Shown: positions 27,124-35,264, numbered from the stretch's first letter. The stretch: 35,264 bases of DNA from Lyngbya confervoides BDU141951 (GCF_000817775.3 NZ_JTHE03000066.1:1-35264); one strand, 5' to 3'. Numbers and translations are program-made. The notes: generated by a model not told the origin, from the letters alone.

Positions 27124-28332
27124 TTAAGCCCCGTATTTTTTCAAGCGACCGGCATGGGCCAGGGCCAATCCCATTAAGTCTAGCCCTGGGCGCTGCCCTA
27201 GAGATCCCTGCAGGCAGGCGAACTCATCAAAGTGTTTTACTGGGTCAGCCCGCACGTAGGGTGAATGAATGAGCACCGGCACCGGATGCCAGCTGTGCTG
27301 GCCCATGGTTGCGGGCGTGGAATGATCCGACGCCACGACTAGCACCTCGGGATTCAAGGATAGGGCGATGGGCAGCAGCTGATCAAAGGCCTCAATGGCG
27401 GCGACCTTAGCCTCAAAGTCTGAATCTTCTCCCCGGCTATCGGACTGTTTGACGTGCAGAAAATAAAAGTCGTAGTCGGCCCCATAATGGTGCTTTAGCC
27501 CCTCAAATCGCCCTTGGAGTCCACCGGGTGGCGGTGGCACATCCATCCCGATCAGGCGGCTCACTCCCCGATACATGGGGTAATCCGCCAGACAAATCCC
27601 CCTTAACTTAAAGCGATCCACCAGGGAGGGAAGGGGCTGATACTGTTCAAAGCCTCGCAGCAAGATCGTGTTGGCGCTTTCTTCATGGTTCAGGATCCGC
27701 TGGACCTGCTCTAGAAAAGCGCCCACGTGGGCTGCGGTTTGCTCGGCCTCTGGATGTTGTGCCTTAGGCGGCAGGGGCGATCGCCCGGTTTGCTGAGGGT
27801 CGGTATCCTGAATTTCTCCCCTCAAGCCCGTCCCGCGCAACACCAGCACTGCGCGGTGTTCACTCACGGTCTCAAAATAGTAATCGACCGCTAAATTCAC
27901 CTGCTCGCGGATCCGCTGACAGATCTGCTGATTATCGTCCGTGGCAATGCGCCCGGCCCGGCGATCGCAGACTTTGCCTGCTGAGTCCAGGGTGGCAAAG
28001 TTCACTCGCGCCGCAATGTCCCCTGGCTTCAGGTCAAATCCAATGCCCAGAGCCGCAAGAACCCCTCGGCCAATTCGATACTGCAAAGGGTCATAGCCAA
28101 ACAGGGTCAGGTGACCCGGACCGCTGCCGGGCGTGATACCAGGCCCCACCATTTCTAGCAGCCCACAACTTGAAGATTGCGCCAGCTGATCCAAGTGCGG
28201 CGTGTGCGCGACCTGAAGCTCTGTCCCCCCCTGTTCAGGGTCCGGCAGCCCCCCCAGCCCATCCAGAATCAAATAAACAATTTTCCCTCCCTGCTCCCAG
28301 GCCAGGTCTTCCCAAACGGTGGTGATATCCAT
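27124..28332 (-). CDS. apgM: 2,3-bisphosphoglycerate-independent phosphoglycerate mutase, archaeal type
   Basis: 402 residues of the alkaline phosphatase superfamily form of phosphoglycerate mutase (interconverting 3- and 2-phosphoglycerate). Recognisable parts: metal-binding LILDGLGGLPD near residue 22, the serine loop TPGSGPGHLTLFGYDP near 67-82, and the late metal block VVASDHSTPATMGQHSWHPVPVLIHSP. It is the ApgM type, about 400 residues and with the GYDP loop, rather than the 510-residue GpmI. It is cytoplasmic and the start is the ATG at 28330-28332. The gene stands alone between htpX and hemB, and no tie to zinc is evident. Confidence 0.92.
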   Translation of the reverse strand: MDITTVWEDLAWEQGGKIVYLILDGLGGLPDPEQGGTELQVAHTPHLDQLAQSSSCGLLEMVGPGITPGSGPGHLTLFGYDPLQYRIGRGVLAALGIGFDLKPGDIAARVNFATLDSAGKVCDRRAGRIATDDNQQICQRIREQVNLAVDYYFETVSEHRAVLVLRGTGLRGEIQDTDPQQTGRSPLPPKAQHPEAEQTAAHVGAFLEQVQRILNHEESANTILLRGFEQYQPLPSLVDRFKLRGICLADYPMYRGVSRLIGMDVPPPPGGLQGRFEGLKHHYGADYDFYFLHVKQSDSRGEDSDFEAKVAAIEAFDQLLPIALSLNPEVLVVASDHSTPATMGQHSWHPVPVLIHSPYVRADPVKHFDEFACLQGSLGQRPGLDLMGLALAHAGRLKKYGA

Positions 28333-28411
28333 CGGCGAATGTCAGTGCTGCGGTCAATCGGCTAGGGTCATTGTTGCAGCACTTGATCTCAGGAAACAAC
28401 CGCCAAAAGTA

Positions 28412-29524
<1,113 letters not shown>

Positions 29525-29633
29525 TTAGAGAGTTGATGGGCTTCTGTCCAGGATTAAGGAAGCCTGAGCGGGGCAGTGCCAAACGACGGAGAGATTGGCT
29601 AGGATAGTGCTCAACTCATTCAACTGCGGGATT

Positions 29634-29864
29634 ATGAAGCATCAACCTCATCTGTTAACGGTTTTGGGGTGTTCCAGCTCACTGGCCCTGGCCCTGACCC
29701 TGAATCACCCGGCGATCGCGGCCCCAGCCGACCTGAGTCACGCCCCGGCCCATCCAGACGATGTCCCCATGACCGCTCTGGTGCAGTCCAGCTCAAATCC
29801 GATTCTGGATGCCCTGAGCTGTAGCTGTGCGAGCTGCGTGATGGCCCAAAGTCGATCCTGGTAG
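29634..29864 (+). CDS. Small exported Cys-containing peptide, unknown
   Basis: 76 residues from the ATG at 29634, extended upstream only by implausible codons. The N-terminus is a plausible signal peptide: MKHQPH, a hydrophobic core GCSSSLALALTL, and a likely cut after AIA near residue 29. The mature part is about 47 residues with three clustered cysteines (SCSCASC) and three histidines (HAPAHPDD region), which could bind a metal or form disulfides; this is inference. It is divergent from hemB, with the putative Zur box 116 bp upstream, and convergent with the COG0523 operon, 19 bp apart. The lack of homologous domain knowledge and the small size leave coding status uncertain. Confidence 0.5.
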   Translation: MKHQPHLLTVLGCSSSLALALTLNHPAIAAPADLSHAPAHPDDVPMTALVQSSSNPILDALSCSCASCVMAQSRSW

Positions 29865-29883
29865 GGATGGTTAGGCCGGATTG

Positions 29884-30942
29884 TTAGGCCAGACAGGCCG
29901 CTAACTGGGCCTGTAATTCCCCTGGCTTGAGGTTCCGACCAATCAGCACCAGCTGGGTCTTGGGCGCTTTGGGCCAGGTATCGACATTCAGGGTGTAGCG
30001 TCCTCCGCTGAGCTGAAAGATGTAGCGGGGGACGTTGTTTTGAAACCAGAGAAACCCCTTAGCCCGAAAAACATCTACAGGCAGGGTTTCCGTTAGAAAG
30101 TCCTGAAATTTCTCGAGCTGAAAGGGGCGATCGCTTTCAAAGGACACCGACATAAATCCATCTTGCTCCAGGTGCGAAGCGGCATGGTCATGGGAAGGAT
30201 GCGCCGGATGGGAATGGTGTTCCTGATGGGATGGGTCTTCCCCATGGGCGAGATCTGAGGCCGGATGCGGAGGGTGATCTGAGGCCGGCAGAGCCGGGTA
30301 ATCGCGGCCGGTAAAGCAATTGGTCTCTAGGATAAAGCCAAGGGGAACCTGGCTATTGCAAGCTTCCAGAATTCTAGCGCCTGCCTTTTGGTTCATAATC
30401 CAGGTTTTGAGTGCTTGAACCTGGGAGGCTGACGCGAGATCTGTCTTGTTCAAGACAATGATATCGCCGTAGAGAATTTGATTCATGGCGGCGCTGCTGT
30501 GGAAATGATCCGCCGTGAAGCTGCCGGAGTCCACCAGGGTAATGACCGCATCCAGGCGGGTTAAGTCGCGCAGATCGGTTCCCAGAAAGGTGAGGATAAT
30601 CGGCAGTGGATCGGCAACGCCGGTGGTTTCAATCACCAGATGGTCGATGTTATCCGAGCGTTCAAGGATCTCGTAGACCGACTGCACCAGGGTTTCGTTA
30701 ATTGTGCAGCAGATGCAGCCATTGCTGAGCTGCACCATGTCTTCTTCCACGGAAATCAGCAGCTGGCTATCAATGTCAATGTCGCCAAACTCGTTCACCA
30801 ACACCGCCACTTTTTGCCGGTGCTGATTTTGCAGAATGTGGTTGAGCAGAGTGGTTTTACCGCTGCCGAGAAACCCGGTAATAATCGTGACGGGCATCCC
30901 GCGCTTAGGAACTGCTAGGGGGGCCGCTGGAGCCAGGGGCAT
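29884..30942 (-). CDS. COG0523-family metallochaperone GTPase with His-rich loop
   Basis: 352 residues from the ATG at 30942, which has AGGAG 8 nt upstream; a longer frame from 31074 is Pro/Ala-rich and unlikely to be translated. It is a G3E GTPase: Walker A GFLGSGKTT near residue 27, Walker B-like ETTGVADP, NKTD base specificity, and the metal-binding CxCC motif (GCICC). C-terminal CobW domain follows. The linker near residue 235 has a run with about eleven histidines (DHPPHPA, HQEHHSHPAHPSHDH), typical of zinc-handling members. It is last gene of the operon and probably delivers zinc to client enzymes under scarcity. Confidence 0.92.
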   Translation of the reverse strand: MPLAPAAPLAVPKRGMPVTIITGFLGSGKTTLLNHILQNQHRQKVAVLVNEFGDIDIDSQLLISVEEDMVQLSNGCICCTINETLVQSVYEILERSDNIDHLVIETTGVADPLPIILTFLGTDLRDLTRLDAVITLVDSGSFTADHFHSSAAMNQILYGDIIVLNKTDLASASQVQALKTWIMNQKAGARILEACNSQVPLGFILETNCFTGRDYPALPASDHPPHPASDLAHGEDPSHQEHHSHPAHPSHDHAASHLEQDGFMSVSFESDRPFQLEKFQDFLTETLPVDVFRAKGFLWFQNNVPRYIFQLSGGRYTLNVDTWPKAPKTQLVLIGRNLKPGELQAQLAACLA

Positions 30943-31016
30943 GGTTATTCTCCTGGAAGTTACTAAAGGGACAAAACAGGAACAAAAAACAAGATTTAGG
31001 GGGGCAGGGGCGCGGC

Positions 31017-31463
31017 CTAATCCGCTGGCGGCGCTGGCTGAGCCAGGGCGATCGCCTGCCGCTGCAGGGCACAAAAGATGTTGTAAAACCCGTTGCTGCG
31101 GGAGGGGGTAAGGCTTAAATTCAGGCCCGTGCGCTGAATGAAGTCGGGTGAGAGCGCGCCAATTTCCGCCGGGGGTAACCCATTGAGTCCCGCGACCAAC
31201 AGTCCCAGCAGCCCCTTGGGAATCAGCGCATCGGCATCTCCCTGAAACGCGACATGTCCCTCCACAGCTTGGGCATAGAGGTAGACCTGAGAGATACAGC
31301 CAACGACTTTGTACTGAGGTTGCTTGAACTGGGGGGACAGGGGGGGAAGCCGCTGGGCAAATCCAAGCAAATATTCGTAGCGGCGTTTGGGATGATCGAT
31401 GCGCTCAAACTTGGCCACGATGGTTTCCAGGTTAACTGGCAGGGCAGGAACAGGCGCAGACAT
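31017..31463 (-). CDS. sufE: SufE-family sulfur acceptor
   Basis: 148 residues from the ATG at 31463, which has GGAGAG 9 nt upstream. SufE accepts persulfide sulfur from a cysteine desulfurase (SufS) and stimulates it. The active cysteine lies in KVVGCISQVYL, and the family start VNLETIVAKFERIDHPKRRYEYLLGFAQRLPPL is clear. It sits between two COG0523 genes, 38 bp after the first. SufS and the SufBCD scaffold are not in this window, so this is either a second SufE copy or one relocated into the metal operon. Its presence here is unusual. Confidence 0.88.
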   Translation of the reverse strand: MSAPVPALPVNLETIVAKFERIDHPKRRYEYLLGFAQRLPPLSPQFKQPQYKVVGCISQVYLYAQAVEGHVAFQGDADALIPKGLLGLLVAGLNGLPPAEIGALSPDFIQRTGLNLSLTPSRSNGFYNIFCALQRQAIALAQPAPPAD

Positions 31464-31501
31464 GGGCGATCTCTCCAAAGGGCGAAACAACAGGGGACCG
31501 G

Positions 31502-32482
31502 TCACAGGGGGGCGGCTAAACAGTCGGCCAGCTGCCCCCGCAGCCGTTGGGGGTCTAAATGGCGTCCGATCAGCACCAGCTCGGTTTTTGGCGGCCCCTG
31601 CCAGGCGTCATCCTGGAGGGTAATGCGCTGACCGCAGAGCTGAAACACATGGCGATCGCGGCTTTCGGCAAACCACAGGACGCCCTTGCCGCGAATCACC
31701 GCCCGCGGCAGTTGGTGCTCTAAAAACTGCTGAAAGGCCCGCAGGCTTAAGGGGCGATCGCTGCTAAATTCAACACTGGTAAAGCCGTCATCTCGCAAAT
31801 GCGAGGAAGGTCGCCCCTGCAGAGCCACGGCCAGCGGGTCTTGCACCAACACCTCGCGGCGGGTCAGATGCACATCTAAGATTAAGTCCAGCGGCACCTG
31901 ACCATAGGTGGCGGTCAAAATCCGAATCCGGGGACGCAGAGCGGTGAGATCCGCCGTCAGACCCTCTAGCCGCGCCGCTGAGACACAGTCGGACTTATTG
32001 AGAATCAAAATATCCGCGTAGGAAATCTGACGACCTGCCGCCTGGCTCTGGTAGGGGTCTTGGGACTCAAAGGTTTCGGCATCCACCAGAGAAATCACCG
32101 CATCCAGACGGGTGAAATTCCAGAGCTCCGTGGCCAGAAAACTCTGCATAATCGGCAGCGGATCTGCCACCCCCGTCGTTTCAACCATTAGATAGTCCAC
32201 CGCATCGCGTCGGGCCAGAATGCCGAGTACCGCCTCCATCAGGCTGTCGTTAATCGAGCAGCAGATGCAGCCATTGGTCAGCTCCACTTTGTTTTTGTCC
32301 TGAGAGCGAATGAGCTGACTATCGATATCAATCTGGCCGAGCTCATTCACCAACACCGCCACCCGTAAATCCACCACCCGCTCCAGGAGCTGATTGATGA
32401 AGGTGGTTTTACCGCTGCCGAGAAAGCCCGTAATGACGGCCACTGGCAGCTTGGCTTCAGGACAGGAAGGACGATCAAACAT
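31502..32482 (-). CDS. COG0523-family metallochaperone GTPase, no His loop
   Basis: 326 residues. Walker A GFLGSGKTT near residue 20, ETTGVADPLPI, the GCICC metal motif and NKSD are all present, and a CobW C-terminal domain ends with TELVLIGRHLDP. It is a paralogue of the downstream COG0523 gene but lacks the histidine-rich loop, so the two may serve different clients or metal affinities. It starts 4 bp after the folE stop, implying coupling. The ATG at 32480-32482 gives the family-like N-terminus MFDRPSCPEAKLPVAVITG. Confidence 0.93.
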   Translation of the reverse strand: MFDRPSCPEAKLPVAVITGFLGSGKTTFINQLLERVVDLRVAVLVNELGQIDIDSQLIRSQDKNKVELTNGCICCSINDSLMEAVLGILARRDAVDYLMVETTGVADPLPIMQSFLATELWNFTRLDAVISLVDAETFESQDPYQSQAAGRQISYADILILNKSDCVSAARLEGLTADLTALRPRIRILTATYGQVPLDLILDVHLTRREVLVQDPLAVALQGRPSSHLRDDGFTSVEFSSDRPLSLRAFQQFLEHQLPRAVIRGKGVLWFAESRDRHVFQLCGQRITLQDDAWQGPPKTELVLIGRHLDPQRLRGQLADCLAAPL

Positions 32483-32486
32483 AACC

Positions 32487-33137
32487 CTATCGGAACTCAG
32501 GACGATGCTGAATTAAATCCATAAATTCCTGGCGCGTGCGCGAATCCTTGGCAAAGGCACCGCGCACCGCACTGGTGACCGTCCAAGATCCTGGCTTTTG
32601 CACCCCGCGCATCACCATGCACATATGAGACGCCTCCACCACCACCGCAACGCCCTGGGGCTGAAGCAGGCCCTGCAGGGCATCCGCAATTTGGGCCGTG
32701 AGCCGCTCCTGGACCTGGAGCCGACGACCATACATTTCGCAAATGCGCGCAATCTTCGACAGGCCAATCACCTTCCCGTTGGGAATATAGGCCACATGGG
32801 CTCGGCCTAGAATGGGCAGAATGTGGTGTTCGCAGGAGCTAAATAGATCAATGTCGCGCACCAGAACCATTTCATCGGTGTCCTCCGTAAAGACCGCGCC
32901 GTTGAGCAGGTCATCTAGGGACAGTCGATAGCCCGAGGTTAAAAACTTCAGAGCTTTCACCACCCGCTTTGGGGTATCCCGCAGCCCCTCACGGTCCGGA
33001 TCTTCGCCTAGACCAAGGAGCAGGGTGCGCACCGCGGCCTGCATATCGGCTTCGGTCACTGGGGCATCAGCTGTCGTGGGCGGCAGAGACAACCGCAGGG
33101 GGGAGTCGGGGGCGCAAGAATTGGGAAAAAGGGTCAT
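32487..33137 (-). CDS. folE: GTP cyclohydrolase I, zinc-binding type (FolE1A)
   Basis: 216 residues. FolE converts GTP to dihydroneopterin triphosphate, the first step to folate and related pterins. Zinc ligands are intact: Cys and His in [10 protein letters not shown] and Cys in SHMCMVMRG, as in E. coli FolE. The first 30 residues are variable and the domain begins near [21 protein letters not shown]. Its start overlaps the stop of the preceding gene by 4 bp, and COG0523 follows at 4 bp. In COG0523 neighbourhoods, folE copies are often duplicates under Zur control. Whether another folE exists in the genome cannot be seen here. Confidence 0.95.
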   Translation of the reverse strand: MTLFPNSCAPDSPLRLSLPPTTADAPVTEADMQAAVRTLLLGLGEDPDREGLRDTPKRVVKALKFLTSGYRLSLDDLLNGAVFTEDTDEMVLVRDIDLFSSCEHHILPILGRAHVAYIPNGKVIGLSKIARICEMYGRRLQVQERLTAQIADALQGLLQPQGVAVVVEASHMCMVMRGVQKPGSWTVTSAVRGAFAKDSRTRQEFMDLIQHRPEFR

Positions 33138-33478
33138 CGTTTATCCTTTATATCAGGCGAGTTAGGAAAGAAAAAGTCCACCCGTTCTTCCGCCAGGGGC
33201 AGGCGATGGTGGTAGTAGTCTGCCAGTTCTGCCCCCTGGATGGGATGCTGGCTGGGATTGTCAAAGAAGGCTTTGACCCGGAGATACCGACGCAGACCGG
33301 CGGCACCCGCATCGGCACAGGTAGCCGCCAGGAAATCCTCGGGAAAGGTTTCACTCACCTGCAACCAAGCTGCCTGCAAAATTTGTTCAATTTCCACCGA
33401 TGGCGCTTGATCCATCAGCGCCTCTAGTCCTTCTAAGAGATCGATCACTGGGATCAAGGCTGCGTAGTCCTCAGCCAT
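33134..33478 (-). CDS. Unknown 114-aa protein, first gene of the COG0523 operon
   Basis: I do not recognise this family. From the ATG at 33478 it reads [21 protein letters not shown]. The longer frame from 33532 would run through the palindrome at 33509-33525, so I prefer the shorter start. It is mostly helical by appearance and acidic, with one Cys (ATCADAG) and three His in the C-terminal half (SQHPIQ and YYHHRLP). No signal peptide or membrane segment is seen. The stop overlaps the folE start by 4 bp (ATGA type), so it must be translated in step with folE. It may be a partner protein for zinc-handling enzymes, but there is no direct evidence. Confidence 0.75.
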   Translation of the reverse strand: MAEDYAALIPVIDLLEGLEALMDQAPSVEIEQILQAAWLQVSETFPEDFLAATCADAGAAGLRRYLRVKAFFDNPSQHPIQGAELADYYHHRLPLAEERVDFFFPNSPDIKDKR

Positions 33479-33508
33479 GACTGAATAGTTCTCCCGCCAA
33501 AAAACAGA

Positions 33509-33525
33509 ATGATAATCATTATCAT
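33509..33525. promoter_or_regulatory. Putative Zur (or Fur) box upstream of the COG0523 operon
   Basis: ATGATAATCATTATCAT is a perfect 17-bp palindrome around the central C, containing the same 13-mer as before hemB. It lies 30 bp upstream of the preferred ATG at 33478. It also overlaps the stop codon of the VapC-type stump. The promoter itself is not defined. Confidence 0.78.
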
Positions 33526-33732
33526 ACAACATCGTCTAGAGCCTCAACTGATTTCCAGGGGCGATCGGGTTCTTGGGCGCAGCGGTAGACTCGGACATTA
33601 TTGCTGACCAACGTAGCTCCAAGACTTAAAGCATGGGCCGCAATCAGCATATCCATTGCCCCGATGACAAGCCCCCTACTTTCTAGATCGCTTCTAATTG
33701 CGCCATAGGCGGTCGCAGCAGCTTGATCAAAC
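33522..33732 (-). pseudogene. VapC-type PIN-domain toxin, 5' end cut off by IS1
   Basis: About 69 residues in one frame with a stop at 33522-33524: FDQAAATAYGAIRSDLESRG, then GAMDMLIAAHALSLGATLVSNNVR. This is the C-terminal half of a VapC ribonuclease toxin, including a conserved Asp of the PIN active site and the SNN/TNN motif. The N-terminal half, with the first acidic residues, is missing at the IS1 end (33733), and no VapB antitoxin is seen beyond the element. It is non-functional. Confidence 0.85.
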
Positions 33733-34603
33733 GGTAGTCTATTTTAGTAAAGGATAGAGAAAATAGCGCTGGACTTGTTTCCTGCAATCTTTTCTCTGAT
33801 CAGGCGGTTGTACTCGTGGATAAAGTTCCAAATAGCACCAACATGATTTTCTAGTTTCTTAGAGAAGGAGAGTGTTTTCCTCACCAATCGCGACACCCTC
33901 TGCCTCAATGTGTTGTTGAACCTTTCGATATAGCTCGTCAAACCACTCTCTTTCCCCACTGCACGATGACGCGTTGCCGGAATGGCTGTTTCGTATGCCT
34001 CCCAGTGATCTGTGTGGACTACAGCACACTGCCTGTACACGCCTGGCATCGATTGCCATAATTTCTGCGCTGATTCTCGGGAGCGATGGTCTCCGACCGG
34101 CCTTAGGCCATCGCCAATATGACAGCCAATCACTTCTCGGGTCTGAGCATCGATTGCCAGCCAGACCCACTGTTTATTGCCCTTCTCATCAACAAATGAC
34201 CACAGCTCATCCATCTGCACCTTCAGCTTCCCTTTGGATTTGGGCACGACTTCCACAGACTGAGGCACCGCTGCATAGCAAGTATTGACATAGTGTTGCA
34301 GCCAGTTTTTTGAAACATCAGTGGTTCTAGCGATGCCTGCCAAAGGAATTTTCTCTAGCAGAAGGAGGTCTACAAACCCGAGGGTATCTTTATCTTTTGG
34401 CTTCCATTGCGGGTTTTCAACAAACTGCCGATTGCAGTCTCGGCATTTGTAGTTTTGTTTACCTCGACGGGTTGTCCCATTCTTTGAAATGTCATGGGAG
34501 CCACAAGTTGGACAAGTCATCTCAACTTTCATCTTCTCTACTGGTTTGAAACTACAACAGAAACGCCTTGATTTTCTTCTATCCTTTACATTAATGCACT
34601 ACC
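33733..34603 (-). mobile_element. IS1-family insertion sequence with terminal inverted repeats
   Basis: Both ends carry long imperfect inverted repeats starting GGTAGT. The left end from 33733 and the right end read inward from 34603 share GTAAAGGATAGA and then GAAAAT, about 34 bp in all with one extra base. The element is 871 bp with one transposase ORF. Flanks GATCAAAC and CGTCGGCT do not match, so no target-site duplication remains. This suggests recombination or an adjacent deletion after insertion. Confidence 0.88.
33744..34532 (-). CDS. IS1-family transposase (single-frame type)
   Basis: 262 residues in one frame, unlike E. coli IS1, which needs a frameshift. An N-terminal zinc ribbon (CPTCGS, then CRDCNRQF) and helix-turn-helix region precede the DDE domain: Asp in KVQMDELWSFV, Asp in VVHTDHWEAY, Glu in SYIERFNNTLRQR, with the typical RLVRKTLSFSK block. 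A seven-residue insertion (about DGLRPVG) lies after GCHIG; see the finding. The stop codon falls inside the left terminal repeat. The start is the ATG at 34530-34532, and the CPTCGS motif follows within ten residues. Confidence 0.93.
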   Translation of the reverse strand: MKVEMTCPTCGSHDISKNGTTRRGKQNYKCRDCNRQFVENPQWKPKDKDTLGFVDLLLLEKIPLAGIARTTDVSKNWLQHYVNTCYAAVPQSVEVVPKSKGKLKVQMDELWSFVDEKGNKQWVWLAIDAQTREVIGCHIGDGLRPVGDHRSRESAQKLWQSMPGVYRQCAVVHTDHWEAYETAIPATRHRAVGKESGLTSYIERFNNTLRQRVSRLVRKTLSFSKKLENHVGAIWNFIHEYNRLIREKIAGNKSSAIFSILY

Positions 34604-35035
34604 CGTCGGCTTACCTGAAAATGAAGATTCCCAGGACTCTATCGGGGTTTCCTCGTTCCGCACGGGGTGGAGATGCGATTGCCTTAGGACTCCTCTTTAC
34701 TCCGGGGGCGGGGTGTTCTTAGTTGGTATTTAGACGCTACCAACCCCCGTATGCCCCACTATTCTCGTATCAGCCATTTCGAGAACTATAAATTAACGAA
34801 GCCTTCAAGGATTCACTTGCGTTATCCTTAGCAACGCTCGGCTGAGCTTGTCGAAGTCCTTGCCCTAGCCCGCACCCTCTTGTTGGCTCTGAAGATGCTG
34901 CGACACTTAACCTCGTCTGCTGATGCTGCCCTCCCATTACTGGTTGAACATTCCGAGGCGGACATCCGCCTGAACACTGGCGGGGAAAGACTTTTGGGAG
35001 TCTCTCCAACTCCCCCGAACGACTTCGAGTCGCGC
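34604..35035. other. Non-coding accessory stretch with hairpins
   Basis: No convincing gene. It contains a hairpin (GTTGGTA at 34722-34728, TACCAAC at 34738-34744) and a very tight palindrome AGGCGGACATCCGCCT at 34956-34971. It also holds the motif GGCTGAGCTTGTCGAAG near 34841, similar to short repeats I have seen scattered in cyanobacterial intergenic DNA. The stretch could be the body of a small integron-like cassette or degraded mobile DNA. Confidence 0.45.
34956..34971. repeat. Perfect 7-bp-arm hairpin with 2-nt loop
   Basis: AGGCGGA-CA-TCCGCCT. No T-run follows on either strand, so it is not a standard terminator. Confidence 0.8.
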
Positions 35036-35121
35036 GCATAACGGTTGAGTTCAGCGGCGGCAGATAGCCCTAAACTTCATGGCAGATCACCTAAATACGC
35101 CGCTACAACGATTTGTTATAC
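35036..35121 (-). repeat. attC-like recombination site (candidate)
   Basis: An 86-bp imperfect palindrome. The outer arms are GCATAAC (35036-35042) and GTTATAC (35115-35121), both near the R''/R' core form of integron attC sites. The inner arms are AGCGGCG / CGCCGCT, separated from the core by a GTT and an unpaired base, with a central spacer of about 38 nt. This layout, with conserved ends, paired inner boxes and an unpaired extra base, is the attC plan. The orientation fits the ORF at its right, whose stop is 24 bp away. No integron integrase is seen, so it would be an orphan (CALIN-like) site. Confidence 0.5.
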
Positions 35122-35144
35122 CGCCACGGCTAAGCTAATCAGCG

Positions 35145-35264
35145 TCAGGCTTCAATGGTGTCATCGGACGGTGGATGCCAACCGCCATGAATCCACAGAC
35201 GACGGGCTTTAACGATCGCTCCCTCATTATGCTCTAGGTCATTCAAATCTAGGCGGTCGCACGT
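35145..35264 (-). CDS. C-terminal end of an unknown protein, truncated by window edge
   Basis: On the minus strand the frame is open from the window edge to a TGA at 35145. The last 39 residues include LDLNDLEHNEGAIVKARRLW and IHGGWHPPSDDTIEA. I do not recognise it. The attC-like palindrome lies 24 bp after the stop, as in a gene cassette. Confidence 0.6.
   Translation of the reverse strand, partial: TCDRLDLNDLEHNEGAIVKARRLWIHGGWHPPSDDTIEA

Noticed and set aside
33134-33532. Longer start at 33532 for the unknown 114-aa gene
   Set aside because: It would translate the palindromic operator (MLYDNDYH), giving residues that look unlike the rest. The ATG at 33478 leaves the operator upstream.
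33522-33732. Frameshift inside the VapC stump
   Set aside because: On recounting the G run (C5 at 33672-33676) the frame is continuous from the IS1 end to the stop. The only defect is the lost 5' half.
34770-35039. 89-codon open frame on the minus strand starting at the edge of the attC-like palindrome
   Set aside because: The product is Arg/Gly/Ser-rich with no domain, it contains the tight hairpin and the dispersed GAGCTTGTCGAAG-like repeat, and it has no good ribosome site. I treat it as non-coding, though a cassette ORF cannot be fully excluded.

Overview
The window is chromosomal DNA of a cyanobacterium. It is GC-rich, is sprinkled with the GCGATCGC octamer (HIP1) typical of that phylum, and carries genes seen mainly in oxygenic phototrophs: flavodiiron proteins Flv1 and Flv3, the variable chain of ferredoxin-thioredoxin reductase, and an exosortase/PEP-CTERM pair. 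I cannot name the genus. No rRNA, tRNA or CRISPR array was seen.

Layout. 1-2436 is an IS scar: a 5'-truncated ISKra4-type transposase, then an IS5-type element whose transposase has one probably programmed frameshift and a second disabling one. 2437-6056 is flv3-flv1, for photoprotective oxygen reduction. 6142-12814 is mostly housekeeping: a secreted glycine-zipper protein with terminator, a GIY-YIG protein, a Lin0512-family protein, leuA, a CsoR/InrS-type metal sensor, pdxA, a YdcF-like protein and ftrV. 13037-15586 is priA. 15591-19963 is an exosortase with a fused EpsI-like domain, together with a large membrane VIT/VWA protein ending in a PEP-CTERM-like signal. 20171-21145 is a gene graveyard holding three broken fragments. 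21190-26024 is a MoxR / DUF58 / transglutaminase operon. htpX and an archaeal-type phosphoglycerate mutase follow.

The most interesting part is 28412-33525. Two nearly identical 6-1-6 palindromes (GATAATCATTATC) sit before hemB and before a five-gene operon: unknown 114-aa protein, folE, COG0523 GTPase, sufE, COG0523 GTPase. COG0523 metallochaperones beside a zinc-dependent FolE and a HemB lacking the zinc cysteines are the classic signature of a Zur (zinc-starvation) regulon. Unusual additions are sufE, the unknown first gene, and a small exported cysteine-containing peptide convergent with the operon. The idea is that these genes handle zinc allocation, and perhaps sulfur or Fe-S repair, when zinc is scarce.

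The right end (33522-35264) is accessory DNA: a VapC-type toxin stump cut by a complete IS1-family element, a hairpin-rich non-coding stretch, and an attC-like imperfect palindrome just behind the stop codon of a truncated ORF. That arrangement suggests an integron gene cassette.
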